This document shows, one piece after another, positions 35,821 to 46,649 of a stretch of 64,000 nucleotides of DNA. The position numbers and the translations under genes were made by a program. Under the pieces are notes generated by a model that saw only the letters and a program-made list of their open reading frames with translations, had not been told where the DNA came from and did no database searches. Each line of letters begins with the position of its first letter. Within the stretch, counting starts at the first letter, position 1. The stretch is from Panicum virgatum (taxonomy: Eukaryota > Streptophyta > Magnoliopsida > Poales > Poaceae), in the NCBI RefSeq assembly GCF_016808335.1, contig NC_053147.1, positions 17,470,913-17,534,912 of the forward strand. Direction: 5' to 3'.

Positions 35821-36135
35821 TATAAGACAATAGATCCTGCACCAATTGATTCTGTTCAGGAGTTCATCGAGTACCTCCAGATAAAGATCTTTGATCTGGA
35901 ATGTAAGGTGAACCATTATGAGGAAGTGAGCGAGGGTAACAAAGATGACGAAGTTGATGATATCAGCAATGCAGCCATTTCACAGGATGAACCATGTACT
36001 ATTCCTTACTGCAACTGCCCTTGTCACAAGAAGAAGGGCCATGCGCCTCCGGCACCACCTCCTGCACCACCTGCAATGGGTGGATACTGCGGAGAAGGCT
36101 CAACGCAGTTTGCTACGTGGGGGTACGGCTACTAG
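35821..36135 (+). CDS. Exon-like ORF inside the inverted-repeat element
   Basis: Follows a clear acceptor (TTGTTATTGCAG, ending 35820) that pairs with the donor near 35636. It encodes 104 residues to the stop at 36133-36135. The first half is acidic and helix-like (SVQEFIEYLQIKIFDLEC). The second half has a Cys cluster (CTIPYCNCPCHKKKGH), then a Pro/Ala run (PAPPPAPPAM) and an aromatic Gly-rich end. No ATG is found in the leader exon or at the exon start, so it may be the last exon of a captured gene or a decayed element gene. I do not recognise the family. Confidence 0.45.
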   Translation, partial: YKTIDPAPIDSVQEFIEYLQIKIFDLECKVNHYEEVSEGNKDDEVDDISNAAISQDEPCTIPYCNCPCHKKKGHAPPAPPPAPPAMGGYCGEGSTQFATWGYGY

Positions 36136-36539
36136 GACTACCCTAGTGCTAGTGACATGCTGTATCATTGTGTTTATTCTGTTTTTTTAAATTACCTAAG
36201 GCATGTTAGGTTAGTTAGGAATCTGTTTACCGTAGTTTGCAACGGGTTCTGACATGCCACTGCATGTGTGATGTGTGTTTCATTATCGTTGTATTATGAT
36301 GTAAAATTTGGTGGTTCACATTACGTAATGCATTTCTTAGTTCTTATTTCTTATCGTTATATTAATTACATGTGTGCTTTTAAGTTACCTGTAGATCAGG
36401 AGTACGCAATTCGGCAGAGCTTCGCCGCTTTTCTTATCCTCACCCCTCTCTTTTTTTCTGAATTTTTAGGCTCAAATGACAAAGGGAATGGCGGCAAATG
36501 GTGGCCAGGGTTTAAGCAATAACGGAAGCAGCAGCAATT

Positions 36540-36985
36540 AGTGGATTCATGTTGAGTTCCTCGTGTAAAAAAAAAGAAATGGTTAAGGATACAATCAACC
36601 AAGAAATTATTACTTCGAACTTCTAAGCTCTATTGGTAGAAGTAACTAATAAGTACAAATAAATGATAATCGAAATCGTCCGAATTGCTTCGAGATCTCG
36701 TTTTTAGTTTCTAATCATTATAGGTTTGTGTAAATCAACGTGAAATCTGCATCTACCAGACATCCGCGCTGACAAAAAAGTTTATAGTTCGAAATCACAT
36801 GAAAAGTAGTTTCTCTAGTGTCATCCTTTAGAGGCCGCATCACCCACCAAAATTGACATCCGACACCTTCCGTAAATTTCATGATAATTCGAACTCGATT
36901 TCCAAATCCTTCTGCAAATATATCACAATAAATCTTCGGACGCTGGAGGAATTTTATGCAATTCAATAGGCTTTGTTGGCCAAAC
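36540..36985. other. Unrelated sequence interrupting the right arm
   Basis: AT-rich sequence not present in the left arm. No gene is seen. It could be a later insertion or sequence left after deletion of the missing hairpins and TATA box. Confidence 0.4.
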
Positions 36986-37255
36986 ACAGGATCCTGTCGC
37001 CCCCCCAACGGGCGACAGGGCCTGTCGCCCGTTGGGGGGGCGACAGGCCCCCTCTTTTTTTTTCTCCAGGGATTTCGTTGCAAATTTGAAGAAAAAAAAA
37101 ACATTTGAGCCCTGTCGCCCCCCATAGGGCGACCGGGGTATATTTTTGAAATTTTCCAAAACCGACTTATATTTTTGAAATTTTAATTTTTTTTAAATAT
37201 AAAAAAGAAAAAATTCCCATGTGACACGAGCTGACAACGGGCCGAGCCCACGAAG

Positions 37256-38120
37256 AAGTGACGCATCTGGTTCCATGGGCCATCAGCTGAATCCCTATTT
37301 TCCTTATCCGAAAAAAACGACCAAAACTTCTTACTTTCAAGTTTCATCACGATACTGCCACCAAGTGGACATGGATTCCATGAATCCTGAAGCAAGAACA
37401 CCAAGTGGATGCCGGATTTGCATCCCTACCGTGAGCTCTGTCTCCGATCTCGACAAAAAAATACCTGTCGCGCCGACCAGGTAGTTTAAAAAATCATGGA
37501 TTCCATGAATCCTGAAACCGGGTCAGTTTGCATTAATCTAGTAAGTTATCTCTGAACTTAAATAAACAAAGCTTCGTGCAGACTCGCTAGTTTCAGGCTG
37601 GAGGGTTGAGGAGATGCCGAACTGACTTTTACGTAGCAGTAACTTCTCATGCCATTTTTCAGAGCTTATGCGGGGAACAGCTTCCTTTTCCGTTCCCGCA
37701 AAAGGATCAATTATCAATATGCTAGAAAAGAAAACTTGACCCAAAGACAAAATCCTGGATCTGCATTGTTAGCATTTTTCAGAGTACGGCACGCAGCATT
37801 GCAAAGCTATTTTGTTAGCTAATTTTCAGACAAGTGTATGAACAATAAACCGAACGAGAAAGCCAAAAAGGTAGGACACAAGTTTTCTGTTTTGCATTTC
37901 TCATAGAGCAAACACACAAAAAGATACATGCCAACATTTCGCGGTACATCCTTGCCATTGTCGGACTTAGGAGTAGAAAGTAACAACAAACCCAGAAAAG
38001 TTAAAGATGGTACAGATACATATCTGAAGGACCCAATGTACATGGGTACATCAAGGAACCAACCGATAGAACCAATCAAAGTAGTCAATGGCCAGGAGGA
38101 ACCGCAAAGGCATCAGTGGA
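37256..38120. other. Intergenic, includes 3' flank of RTFL copy 1
   Basis: No gene is seen in 37256-37910. From about 37920 to 38120 the sequence is similar to flanks of the other two RTFL loci (for example CATCCTTGCCATTG and TCAATGGCCAGGA), and should be the 3' UTR of the minus-strand RTFL gene. Confidence 0.5.
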
Positions 38121-38262
38121 TCAGTCATGGTAGAAGAGGAGCATGATGACGCACTCCCGGATGATGCAGAGCCTGGCCACCTGCTTCCTCAGCACCCTGC
38201 CGAGTCCCCCCCCCCCCCCCCCCCCCCCCGCGCTTCTCCTGGCCACCCCTCGGCTTGTTCAT
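38121..38262 (-). CDS. RTFL: DVL/RTFL small peptide, copy 1 (frame depends on a homopolymer)
   Basis: ROTUNDIFOLIA-like peptides limit cell proliferation and shape organs when over-expressed (known for the family). ATG 38262 gives MNKPRGGQEKR, then a run of 24 G (38229-38206). After the run the frame that continues RVLRKQVARLCIIRECVIM and ends FYHD before TGA is the family motif. As read, the length from ATG to TGA is 142 nt, one base out of frame; a run of 23 or 26 would join the two halves. TATATAAG at 38411-38404 is placed like that of copy 3. The Arg-to-Glu change in the motif (IIREC) and Cys-to-Phe (LLFYHD) weaken the match, so decay is possible. Confidence 0.7.
38206..38229. repeat. 24-base C/G homopolymer
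   Basis: Uninterrupted C on the plus strand, inside the coding part of RTFL copy 1. Confidence 0.95.
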
Positions 38263-38403
38263 CATCCCGGATTATTTTTCCCGGATGGATGAACAGAGGC
38301 ACGGAGGGTGGGTAACCCGAGCACCAGGGCTCCCGCCGCCGCTATCGCCGGATCTGCATCTCTGCTGCTGCCGTGGTGTGGTCAGGCGAGCGCATCTTGT
38401 TGG

Positions 38404-38411
38404 CTTATATA
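38404..38411 (-). promoter_or_regulatory. TATA box of RTFL copy 1
   Basis: TATATAAG on the minus strand, 142 bases before the ATG. Its surroundings (GCTTATATA) are shared with copy 3. Confidence 0.65.
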
Positions 38412-38672
38412 GTTGGGGAAGGAAGAAAGGCCCACGTCATTGCCTTGGACCTTCCATCCCAATGGCTGCCTACTGCTGGTGCCTACCTGTGCATATCCTA
38501 AAATCATGGAAGTGGGAGGCTGCTGATAGGGTAGTCAAGACCAACATCTCAGCTCTCAGCCTCCCAGCCAGGTACAGCCCTCCCAAGGCCCTGAAAAAGA
38601 ATCATGAAAAAGGTCACAGCATTGCTAATACATGTACACCTGCCTATCTACAAAATCTCAAATCAAAACTTC

Positions 38673-39027
38673 GGTCATGTTTAGTTCCCACCCTGTAAAC
38701 GCAAAAACGCAAAATTTTACGAAAGAATCTTACTAATTTGAAGTACTAAATGGAGTCTATTTATAAAACTTTTTACATAGATAGCATGTAAATCGCGAGA
38801 CGAATCTAATGAGCCTACTTAATCCATAATTTGCAACAGTGATACTACAGTAACCATCCGCTAATTATTGATTAATCATAGATTAATTAGCATAATTAGA
38901 TTCGTCTCGCGATTTACAGCACATCTGTGCAAAAAATTTTGTAAATAAACTTCATTTAATACTTCAAATTAGTAAGATTCCATCGTAAAAATTTTTTGTG
39001 TTTACACGGCAGGAAACTAAACACGGC
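38673..39027. mobile_element. MITE related to the 21.0 kb copy
   Basis: Left end GTTTAGTTCCCACCCTGTAAAC is mirrored by the right end GTTTACACGGCAGGAAACTAAAC. The core GTAAATCGCGAGACGAATCTAATGAG and its inverse GATTCGTCTCGCGATTTAC are very well preserved. About 355 bp. Confidence 0.8.
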
Positions 39028-39124
39028 GTAGAAAAAAAAGAGTAGCTGAGATGTAAACAATACTCGAGTAATTGAGTTGAAGGCTGGCAGGTTGCCACTG
39101 CAATTAGCTGGGCCAACGTCTAGC

Positions 39125-39445
39125 CGTCTAGGTGAGGTTCTAGGGATAGGGCACCATCCTAAAAAAACGCAGCCGGAGGGGTGAACGGACCCCAACCGTT
39201 TTTCATTAAGAGGAAGTAACACGGCTTCACCCGGCCGCGGAAAAATCCCCCGAACTCTGGCCCATGCCCGAGAGGGCCAAGTTTTGCGGCAAGCACAGTG
39301 AGGGGGATTTTTTTGCCCACGAAAAAATTCGTCCCGACTGGGAATTGAACCAGCGACCTCGAGTGGGAGTGCCATCGGACTAGGCTAGCCAGTTGGCCGC
39401 CCAACCTTAGGCAGGGTACCATCCCTAGACTCCATCTCCTCATCA
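39125..39445 (-). mobile_element. tRNA-derived SINE-like unit
   Basis: On the minus strand an A-box-like TGGCTAGCCTAGT (39391-39379) and a B-box GGTTCAATTCC (39351-39341) stand about 28 bases apart, as in RNA polymerase III promoters. A T-run (39167-39161) could end transcription. The body (CTTGGCCCTCTCGGGCATGG and AATGAAAAACGG) resembles a grass SINE family of the Au type from memory. It is bounded by imperfect inverted copies of CTAGGGAT.GG..ACC.TCC. Confidence 0.6.
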
Positions 39446-39768
39446 GGTCATCAGGTCAGGCACGGGCAGCATTCCATTCAGCGCGAATTTGATGACGTAA
39501 TGCCTCTTGACACCGAGGAGATCCTGCACATTTGATTATTAGTAATTTGACGTTGCTAATAATAAACCTTTCGGGCCATTAATCGGATTCTAAAGAGCTG
39601 TTTTTTTTTGTTGTTCTTCCAACCACTGAGTTATCTCTATCTACCTTACAATTTCGATGCTGAAATTGGCTCTGGTATTTGAGAAAAAGAACCCACGCCG
39701 CACAAGTGGCCCGGTCTGCCCAGGTAACAGCGGATCGTGGAACGGGGTGTCAAGCAAAGCCCACATCT

Positions 39769-40124
39769 AAGACCGACTCCAACAGCCAAGAGGCATTTTG
39801 GAGAGGCAAACCGAGTTTGCCTGACGTGAACAGTGATGAGAAGAGATAATTTTTATAGACGACTCCAATAGCAGTGCCAATTCCGAGAGGCAAATGGACC
39901 TCCGCCACCAGCGCCGCTCGCCATCACTCCCCTGCCCGCGGGGCCGGCAAGATGCATTAGAGGAGAGAGTGAATCTATTTTTGCATCCCCTCTCTCCTCA
40001 AAGTCAAAATGGCTCACGCTTTGCCTCCTCTGTTGTTGGAGAGCGATGCATTGTGCACAGTGTCGCCTGAAGAGACATTTTTTCATTTGCCTATCCCTTT
40101 GCATGAGCTGTTGGGGTCAGTCTA
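39769..40124. mobile_element. Plain MITE of the GACTCCAAC family
   Basis: Left end AGACCGACTCCAACAGC is mirrored by GCTGTTGGGGTCAGTCT at the right. About 355 bp, no coding sequence. It shares its inner right end (GGAGAGAG..GAAT, CAAAATGGCTC) with the larger neighbour. Confidence 0.7.
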
Positions 40125-40125
40125 A

Positions 40126-41498
40126 CTGACTCCAACGATGCAACGCAAAATCGGAGAGGCAATTAGGAGTTTGCTTCGTGTACAGTAGTTGGATGGAGCA
40201 CGCAAAAATTCCGGTCTCCAACAGAGCTGATGCAAAATCCGAATCCGGCGAGCTCGTGGGGAGAGGGCGAGGCTCGCCCACTCGAGCTCCGGCGCCGCCG
40301 GCCACCTCCTCCTCCGGCCTCGGCCTCCTCGTCGTGCCTCGTCCTCCGCCACCGGCCACCTCCCTCCGCGGCTCACTCCCCCCGGCGCATCCCTCCCCCC
40401 TTCTCTCCAATCGCGCCGGAGCCCCTAAAGGACGGCGGCCGGACCCCTGCTCGCCAGATCTCGACAGGCCGAAGCTCCACCTTCCCGTCGTCCTCCCCAC
40501 TCCTTCGCTGGCGCGCTGGATGACGACGAGTTGGACGACGCGCCCGGCTCCGCCTCCCCTGCTTCGCCGCGCCAGGCTCCAGCTGATGCTGCGACGGCGA
40601 GGCGAAGGCGGCAGCGGCCCGGCCTCTCTCCCCCTGCTCCGCGCAAGGCTCCCGGCGGCGGATGTCGGTCGCAGATAGGCGGGCCACGGAGGCATGGCGG
40701 CACGCCCATCCGTCCCTCGTGGCGCCCCTGCTCCCTCCTCCGTCGTGGGCGGCGCGGCGCGGCAGCCCTCCTCCCTCGAGCTCGGCGGTGGCGGCGGCCG
40801 GGCCAGCAGAGCGCGTGCGGGGGCCCTGCCTCAAGCTTGGCCGGCGTGCGGCCTCGGGCTCGGCCTCGAGCTCGGCGGTGGAGCATGGGAGCTCCAGCTC
40901 GCGCCCACCGGCCGCGGCGGGGCTGGCCCGCGCCGCGGAGCTCCACTCCGCTCCTCCACGGGGCTGGCCATCAAGCAAGGGAGGGGGCGAGGCCGCTCAC
41001 GCCCACCAGCGCCGCGCTCTACGGCGCCGCCCCCCGCGGGGTTTGGGCCGTTGCCGTCCCCGCACCACCACGGTGCGCCACCCCGCCTCAGCCGGTGCTC
41101 GTCCACGTCGTCGCGGATACGATGGAAGTTCGCCTGGCTCCGATCGCCGTCCCCCGCGCCGCCCCACGCCCGCCGAGCTGCAGCGGGAGGCCGCCATGGC
41201 GGCGCGCGAGCGCCGCCGCGAGCAGGCGCAGCTCAACCGCTCCTACGCCGGCGCCAGGCGCGCGCTCAAGGGCCTCTGGTCGCCGTCCCCCGCGCCGTCC
41301 CCGCGCCGCCCCCGCCCTGCCGAGCTGCAGCGGACAAATGCATAGGAGGAGAGAGGAGATTCATTTTTAGCTCTCCTCTCTCCTCGCGAAGCAAAATGGC
41401 TCGCCGTTTGCCTGTGCTGTTGGAGCACCGTTCGTCGATGCACAGTGCCGCGGCGGAAGGATATATGCATTTGCATATCCTTGTTGAAGTCAGTCTAA
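40126..41498. mobile_element. Cargo-carrying relative of the GACTCCAAC MITE (Pack-type)
   Basis: Left end ACTGACTCCAACGATGCAACG and right end GTTGAAGTCAGTCT match the family ends. The inner right end (about 41330-41498) clearly matches the plain MITE next to it. Between them about 1.1 kb of very GC-rich sequence (40230-41340) is inserted that the plain MITE lacks. Long open frames exist in several frames because of base composition; the stretch with RERRREQAQLNRSYAGARRA (about 41190-41260) looks most protein-like. I do not recognise the donor gene. Confidence 0.65.
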
Positions 41499-43210
41499 CA
41501 AACTTTGCCCGAGTTGGAGGGGCAACGGGAAGGCCACTAACAACTTTGATTTGCCCCTTTTACCAGCGATCCTACGCAATCTTCGAAAGCCACAAGTGTC
41601 ACATGGGGCCACGCCTCAACACAGTCAGCCCTCGCACCACCTCCATGTTGCTTCTTGTGTTGCTGTGTGTTGGTGCTAACTAATAGTGTTGATTAGCATG
41701 AGCAACTATAGATCCATTTTGGTTCAGATCGAGTAATGTGTTGATGCAGAGGCTAGGATGACCATCACGAAAACATTTCATGACTGAATAAATGTAAATA
41801 AAACTAGCAAACTGGTAATTGCAAACAGGACTACTCTGACTTCAGCTCAATGCTGGAAACTAAACTGAGACATGATTTTGTCATGTGCTAGCATAACAAT
41901 TCCTGAAGCTACAGAGAAAACGAAGAAGATATTTTCGCCAAGCAAGTGTCCTAACACACTAAATTATCTTTGCATAATTTTGGAATAAGCATATAGTAGT
42001 GTATGATTAGAGATAAGTGTCTACGAGCTAGTGTATGTATAGAATGATCTTATTAGTTAATCATTCTTGGGACAAGAAATCACATCCATGATACCTGAAA
42101 CAATAGTATATGTGCCACGACATCATGTGTGTTTTGGAGCTCTGACTAAAAATTTTATGAGTTTTGGAGCTGGTTTGGAGAGGCTCATAATCCTTGCGTT
42201 GTCTTCGAATCGCTTTGGTCGGTTCTACAAATTCAAGTATATATATGCTGCTCGCATGTTTATTTCAGAGAAGAATTAGCACAAAAACGTTGAACTCTAC
42301 AGTTTCTCTGTTGGTATACAACTGAGAGAGCATAAAACAGCTAGACCACCTGCATTTACGGGACGGAGCTCTGACTTTGCCACCGTGGCACCGTGGAAGC
42401 CGAGATATTTTCTCATTAGCCAGCAAAAGATTCTTAAAGCGCAAAGAGCCAGATCACAAAAGAAGATATTTTTGTCTAGTGTAACAGACTGTCAGATATC
42501 TTTGAATAATTCTAGGATAAGCATATGGTATACGATTAGAGATGCTCCACGAGCTAAACATATACAGAAGCTAGCTACTAGGATCCCAACCATTCTAGGG
42601 CCAATAACAAATCGTATCCACGACCTCTTTTTTTTTTTGGACAATCACCATTCTTCAGGGTCTAGAGCCAACGCTGTTTTTTTTATATATACGGAAAGAC
42701 TCGCCTTCAAACTACATGTGCTAGATCGCGCGAATATAGAAGTATAAACAATTAAGCTGAATGAACGAGTGCCGAAAATGTAGGACCCGATTTTTTTCTA
42801 TTTTTTAAATTCTTATACGGAGCAAATACAACTAAAAGATACATGTTGACATCTTGCGGTGCGTCCTTGCCACTATAAGACTTAAAAGGAAGGTTAATAA
42901 TACAGCCGGCTGCTAGCTGCAAAGATCCTTACATGCTATCTCTCAGCTCAATAGTTAGTCCTTCATCATTAATATATAACTTATTTGTCTCTCATAAGTT
43001 TTTTTTAGTTTTGTGTCAAAACTAGCTGCAAACTACTTAGTTAGTCCGTTTTTCTTCTCTCTCCTCTCTCTTCCACCTCAACATTTAACCTATATATAAC
43101 CTGTTATAATAGTTGCTCTTAGGAGTGCAACTACAACCCTATGTACATCAAGGAACGAACGGTGAAATAATCAATGGCCAGGAAGAACCGCAAGGGCAGT
43201 TGAGGGATCA
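41499..43210. other. Intergenic with locally duplicated blocks
   Basis: 41920-42110 and 42440-42720 contain related blocks (AAGAAGATATTTT.G.C, GGGACAAGAAATCA, CCATGATACCTGAAACAATAG) that recur at 45730-45905. 42830-43210 is the 3' flank of RTFL copy 2, similar to the flanks of copies 1 and 3. No gene is seen. Confidence 0.5.
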
Positions 43211-43300
43211 TCAGTCAGAGTAGCAGAGGAGCATGACGACGCATCGCCAGATGATGTGGAGCCTGGTCATCTCGTCCCTCGGCACCCGGCTGAGGCTCTC
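43211..43300 (-). pseudogene. RTFL: DVL/RTFL copy 2, truncated
   Basis: Only the last 29 codons remain in register: LSRVPRDEMTRLHIIWRCVV then MLLCYSD and TGA at 43213-43211. Sequence upstream of about 43300 no longer matches the other copies: the conserved start MNKP, the Gly-rich linker and the TATA box are absent. A GC-rich fold-back element begins about 100 bp further, and its insertion may have removed the 5' half. The core substitutions (Arg to Trp, Tyr to His) also suggest relaxed selection. Confidence 0.75.
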
Positions 43301-43384
43301 CGCAGTGGGCTCTGCATCCCGCTCTCTACACGTTTTAGAGTTGAAGATTGGAGAAAAAAATCCCCGCAGCGGCACTCTGTAAAC

Positions 43385-45530
43385 GGCGCGGTAAGTTAGC
43401 GAGGCCAATATTTTGCGTCAAATCCAGCGCGGTAGAGAAGGAACTCCACAGCCGACGTGGTGCGGGGCCCGCGCATCCGCGCGCCGAGCTCGGATCCCGC
43501 CGCCGTCCGCCGGCCGCCCGCCATGGCCGCCAGATCCAGCCGAGCTCGAGCGGGCCCGCCATGGACCCGTGCAGCTGCGCGCCTCCGCCCCACCTCGCGC
43601 TCGAGGCCAACGCCATGGACCCGTGCTCGCGCTCGAGGAGCAGAGCAGAGGAGGGCTGCCCGGCCGCTGCTGCCTCGCCGCGCGCGCGGTCCGGGCGCCT
43701 AGCCATGGCCGCCGGGGAGGGCAGACTAATCGAGCCGCGGCGGAGGGGAGCTCGGCCATGGCCTCTGCCGCGTGCGGATCCGCGCCACGGGCCGCCGCGC
43801 CTCGCCATGGCCCGCTCCCGCGTCAAGGTAGGGAGGGGGGAGGGGCATGCGCGCGGCCCCGCCGTGGCCGACCTCGCGCCGTCCCGCCCTGAGGCCGGCG
43901 CCGGCGGCCGGGGACGCGACGGCGAGCGGGGGCCGCGCCGCGCCGCGCTCCGCCCGCCCCACGCCAGGGAGCCGAGGCCGAGCTCCGCCCGAGGCCTGAG
44001 GCGCCGCCGCCGCGGGCTCGAGGTCGAGGAAGAGAAGCGCCGCCGCTCGAGGTCGAGGAACAGGCGGCCCCGCCTCCGAGCGCCAGGGCCTCGCCGGCGC
44101 CCCTCGATCCGTGCCGCGGCCGCCTCACCGGCGTCCCTCCGCCCTGCAGAGCTCCCTCCCTCCCACGTCTCCGCGTTGCCGAGCCGCCCCGCCGCGGAGC
44201 TGGTGCCTCACCTCGGTGCCGAGCAGGGTATGGGGCGGCGGCGGCCTGGCGTGGAGCAGGGCCTCCGCCTCTCCGCTCGCCGCGCCGGCCATGGGAGGCG
44301 AGGGAGGCAGGGGGGCGAGGGAGGCCAGGGGAGGCGAGGGAGGCCGGGCCGCTCGGGCGGCGGCGGCGAGCTCGGGAACGGGCGGGGCGAGAGAGAGAGT
44401 GGGGAGGGAGGGCGGGGGGTAAAAAAAGAAAAAAATAATTATGATACGTGCGCCCACTCATGGTAGTTGGTATATAGTAGAAATTTAGAGAGTGAATAAA
44501 CACGGAGAAACTGAATATAGAGAGGAGAATCTTGATGATCAAGTAGGAATATTCCTTTTAGAGAGTGACGAGTGCGGAGAGCCTGACGCTGTCTGCACGT
44601 GGTCCTTTATATCTCTATTTTAAAAAGAATATTTTTATTTGGTCATCGAAATTCTCCTATCTAGTTTCGATGTACCCGTTCATCCTCTATATCTCTACTC
44701 TATACCAACCACCAACTGCGGAACCCACGCATCAGATTTTTTTTTAATCCCCCATCCTCTCTCTCCTCCTCCCCCGCCGCCCTCTGCATCTCCTTCCCCC
44801 TGCGCTCGAGCTTGCGCCGCCGCCCCTGCAGCTCGCCAGCCTCCCTCCATCCTCGTGGCCGTGCGCCCCTCCGCCGCATCCCCGCTGGCCGCCCGTCCTC
44901 CCTCCCCCGTCGACGAGGCGTCCCTCCGCCCCAATCCCTGCTCGCTACGGCGGCTGCAGGCGGCGCGGCGAGAGAGCGGCGGTGGATCCGCGAGCTGCCG
45001 CCCGCCACCTGGAGCCGCCCCTGCTCCGGCCCTCCTCCGGCCACGGTGCACACCCGTGGAAGAGGCAGCCCGCGCGGCGGAGTGGGCACTGCGGGGCGAG
45101 GGAGGAGGGGGCTGCGCGCGCCGCCGTTGCCGCCATGGGCCTGTGTGCGTGCCGCCGCCGCCACGAGGAGCAGAGCGCCACGAGGAGGGTGGGGCACGAA
45201 GGAGGACCTCGCGGCCGGAGCTCTTCGGCCGCCCGCTGGGAAGGTGGGGGAGAGGGAGAATGGCGAGCACAGAGCCTCGCCGGCGGTGGGGCAGAGGGTG
45301 CGCGTCGGTCCGCGGCCGCGCCGCCCTGCCTCGCCGTGCGCCATGCCGGCCGCCGGATCGCGGAGGACCCGCCATGGCCGCTGCCCAGGAAGGAGGGGGG
45401 AGGACGAGGAGGCGCCATGGCCGCGGGATCTGCCCAGCCGCGCGAGCGCGCGCCGCCGCGGCCGCCCCGCCGCGCACGCCGCGCCACGCAGGCCCAACCT
45501 TCACAGAAACACCATCAGAAATTCTAGGAA
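43385..45530. mobile_element. Fold-back-like element with GC-rich arms
   Basis: Around a centre near 44600, AT-rich arms mirror each other: GGTAGTTGGTATATAGTAGA (about 44461-44480) with the complement of CTACTCTATACCAACCACC (about 44693-44711), and GGAGAATCTTGATGATCA with TGGTCATCGAAATTCTCC. The mirror goes on into purine/pyrimidine-rich stretches and GC-rich flanks full of CCATGGC words on both sides. The long open frames in the GC-rich arms occur in many frames at once and are not called as genes. Outer ends are not resolved. Confidence 0.5.
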
Positions 45531-46540
45531 GTGTTCTCTTTTTTTGTTGTTGCAGTACTTTTAATTTCTATTTATGACTAGTGATTTCACCATATATATG
45601 ACACTGTACGAGCATGTATCCCAATTATGAAAAGGAAAAAAAACTATATTATTACTAGCTTCAGTTGCGTTGTTCATCATTTATGTGCTTCGATCCATGT
45701 GTAACCTTGAAATACACTGAACATTTAAGTGCCGAGCCAGAAGAAGATATTTTGGTCTAGTGCAACAGATTGTCTAATAACTTTGTGAATAATTCTAAGG
45801 CATATAGTATTCGATTAAAGCTACATGCTAAACGTATAGGAGTATTCTAATCATCCTAGGGACAAGAAATCATATCCATGATACCTGAAACAATAGTATA
45901 TGTTCCGTGACAATCTGTTGGGACAATCTCCAACCTCAGGCTCTAGGGCCAAAACTATTATCTTTTTTTTTCTTGCTACTGTGCATTATAGACTTAGGTG
46001 ACTTTGTGACGTAGCTGATGAACAATACAGCTTTGGAACCTATGAATATGAACACCCTCGAGATTTCCTTCCATGTAGTGTGGGAGAAAACATTACAAAT
46101 TACTTGAGGGTTTGATGCCCCCAAACTAATTAACCCCATGCGAAGAATGCATGCCTGATGCATAAATTGGAGAAGGATAATTAATCTCTCTAATCACAAG
46201 CGCTTGAGTTTTTAACAAGAATGTGTTTTCAAAATGTAATATAAATTTGACCTCTATTTCCTACTCAAATATTTTTACAAAGTACAATAACTATCTTTTC
46301 AAGACAACTCTAAAAGTACACAGCCCATGACATTAAAGATTAGTTAGGTAGATTGTCCTTTAGGCCTATTGTCATTCCTGTTTTTCTTGAATCAGTATCC
46401 ATCCCTTTCCTGTTATGTGTCAGTAAACAGCAAAAACATGAGAAAATCTCAGAACTAGAAACTTTGGATCAACATAATCAATGATACCAACACACCAATT
46501 TGAATACAAGACCCACCACAAATTGACCCGGTAGGATTTC
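45531..46540. other. Intergenic, duplicated block
   Basis: 45730-45905 is a diverged copy of blocks at 41.9 and 42.4 kb. No gene is seen in the rest. Confidence 0.45.
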
Positions 46541-46542
46541 AA

Positions 46543-46617
46543 AGAAGAAGAAGAAGAAGAAGAAGAAGAAGAAGAAGAAGAAGAAGAAGAAGAAGAAGAA
46601 GAAGAGGAGGAGGAGGG
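46543..46617. repeat. (AAG)n microsatellite
   Basis: About 20 AAG units on the plus strand, ending in a few GAG units. Confidence 0.95.
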
Positions 46618-46649
46618 AAGGCCTTCTTAGCAGAGATTCAAGCACCAGG

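Larger units (their letters stand above)
35145..37255. mobile_element. Long-inverted-repeat element with hairpin array (MULE-like candidate)
   Basis: The arm at about 35155-35395 is repeated in inverted orientation at about 37245-36990, sharing GAATTTT/poly-A, TCGGTTTTGGAAAATTTC, CTTCAAATTTGCAACGAA and the hairpin words. A second mirrored block (35538-35640 versus 36490-36385) lies further in. Between the blocks is one open frame. The right arm is interrupted by about 450 bp of unrelated sequence (36540-36985). Long inverted arms suggest a Mutator-like element, but no transposase and no clear target duplication were seen. Confidence 0.6.

Noticed and set aside
39341..39402. Possible tRNA gene on the minus strand
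   Set aside because: A and B boxes are present, but the rest does not fold as a cloverleaf and the body continues as SINE-like sequence.
40178..41683. Several overlapping long open frames (up to 329 codons)
   Set aside because: Open in many frames on both strands because of extreme GC content. Composition is Arg/Pro/Ala-rich with no motif, so I treat it as captured or transposon DNA.
43348..45577. Open frames of 180-372 codons in the GC-rich fold-back arms
   Set aside because: The same composition effect. Frames overlap on both strands and lack conserved motifs.
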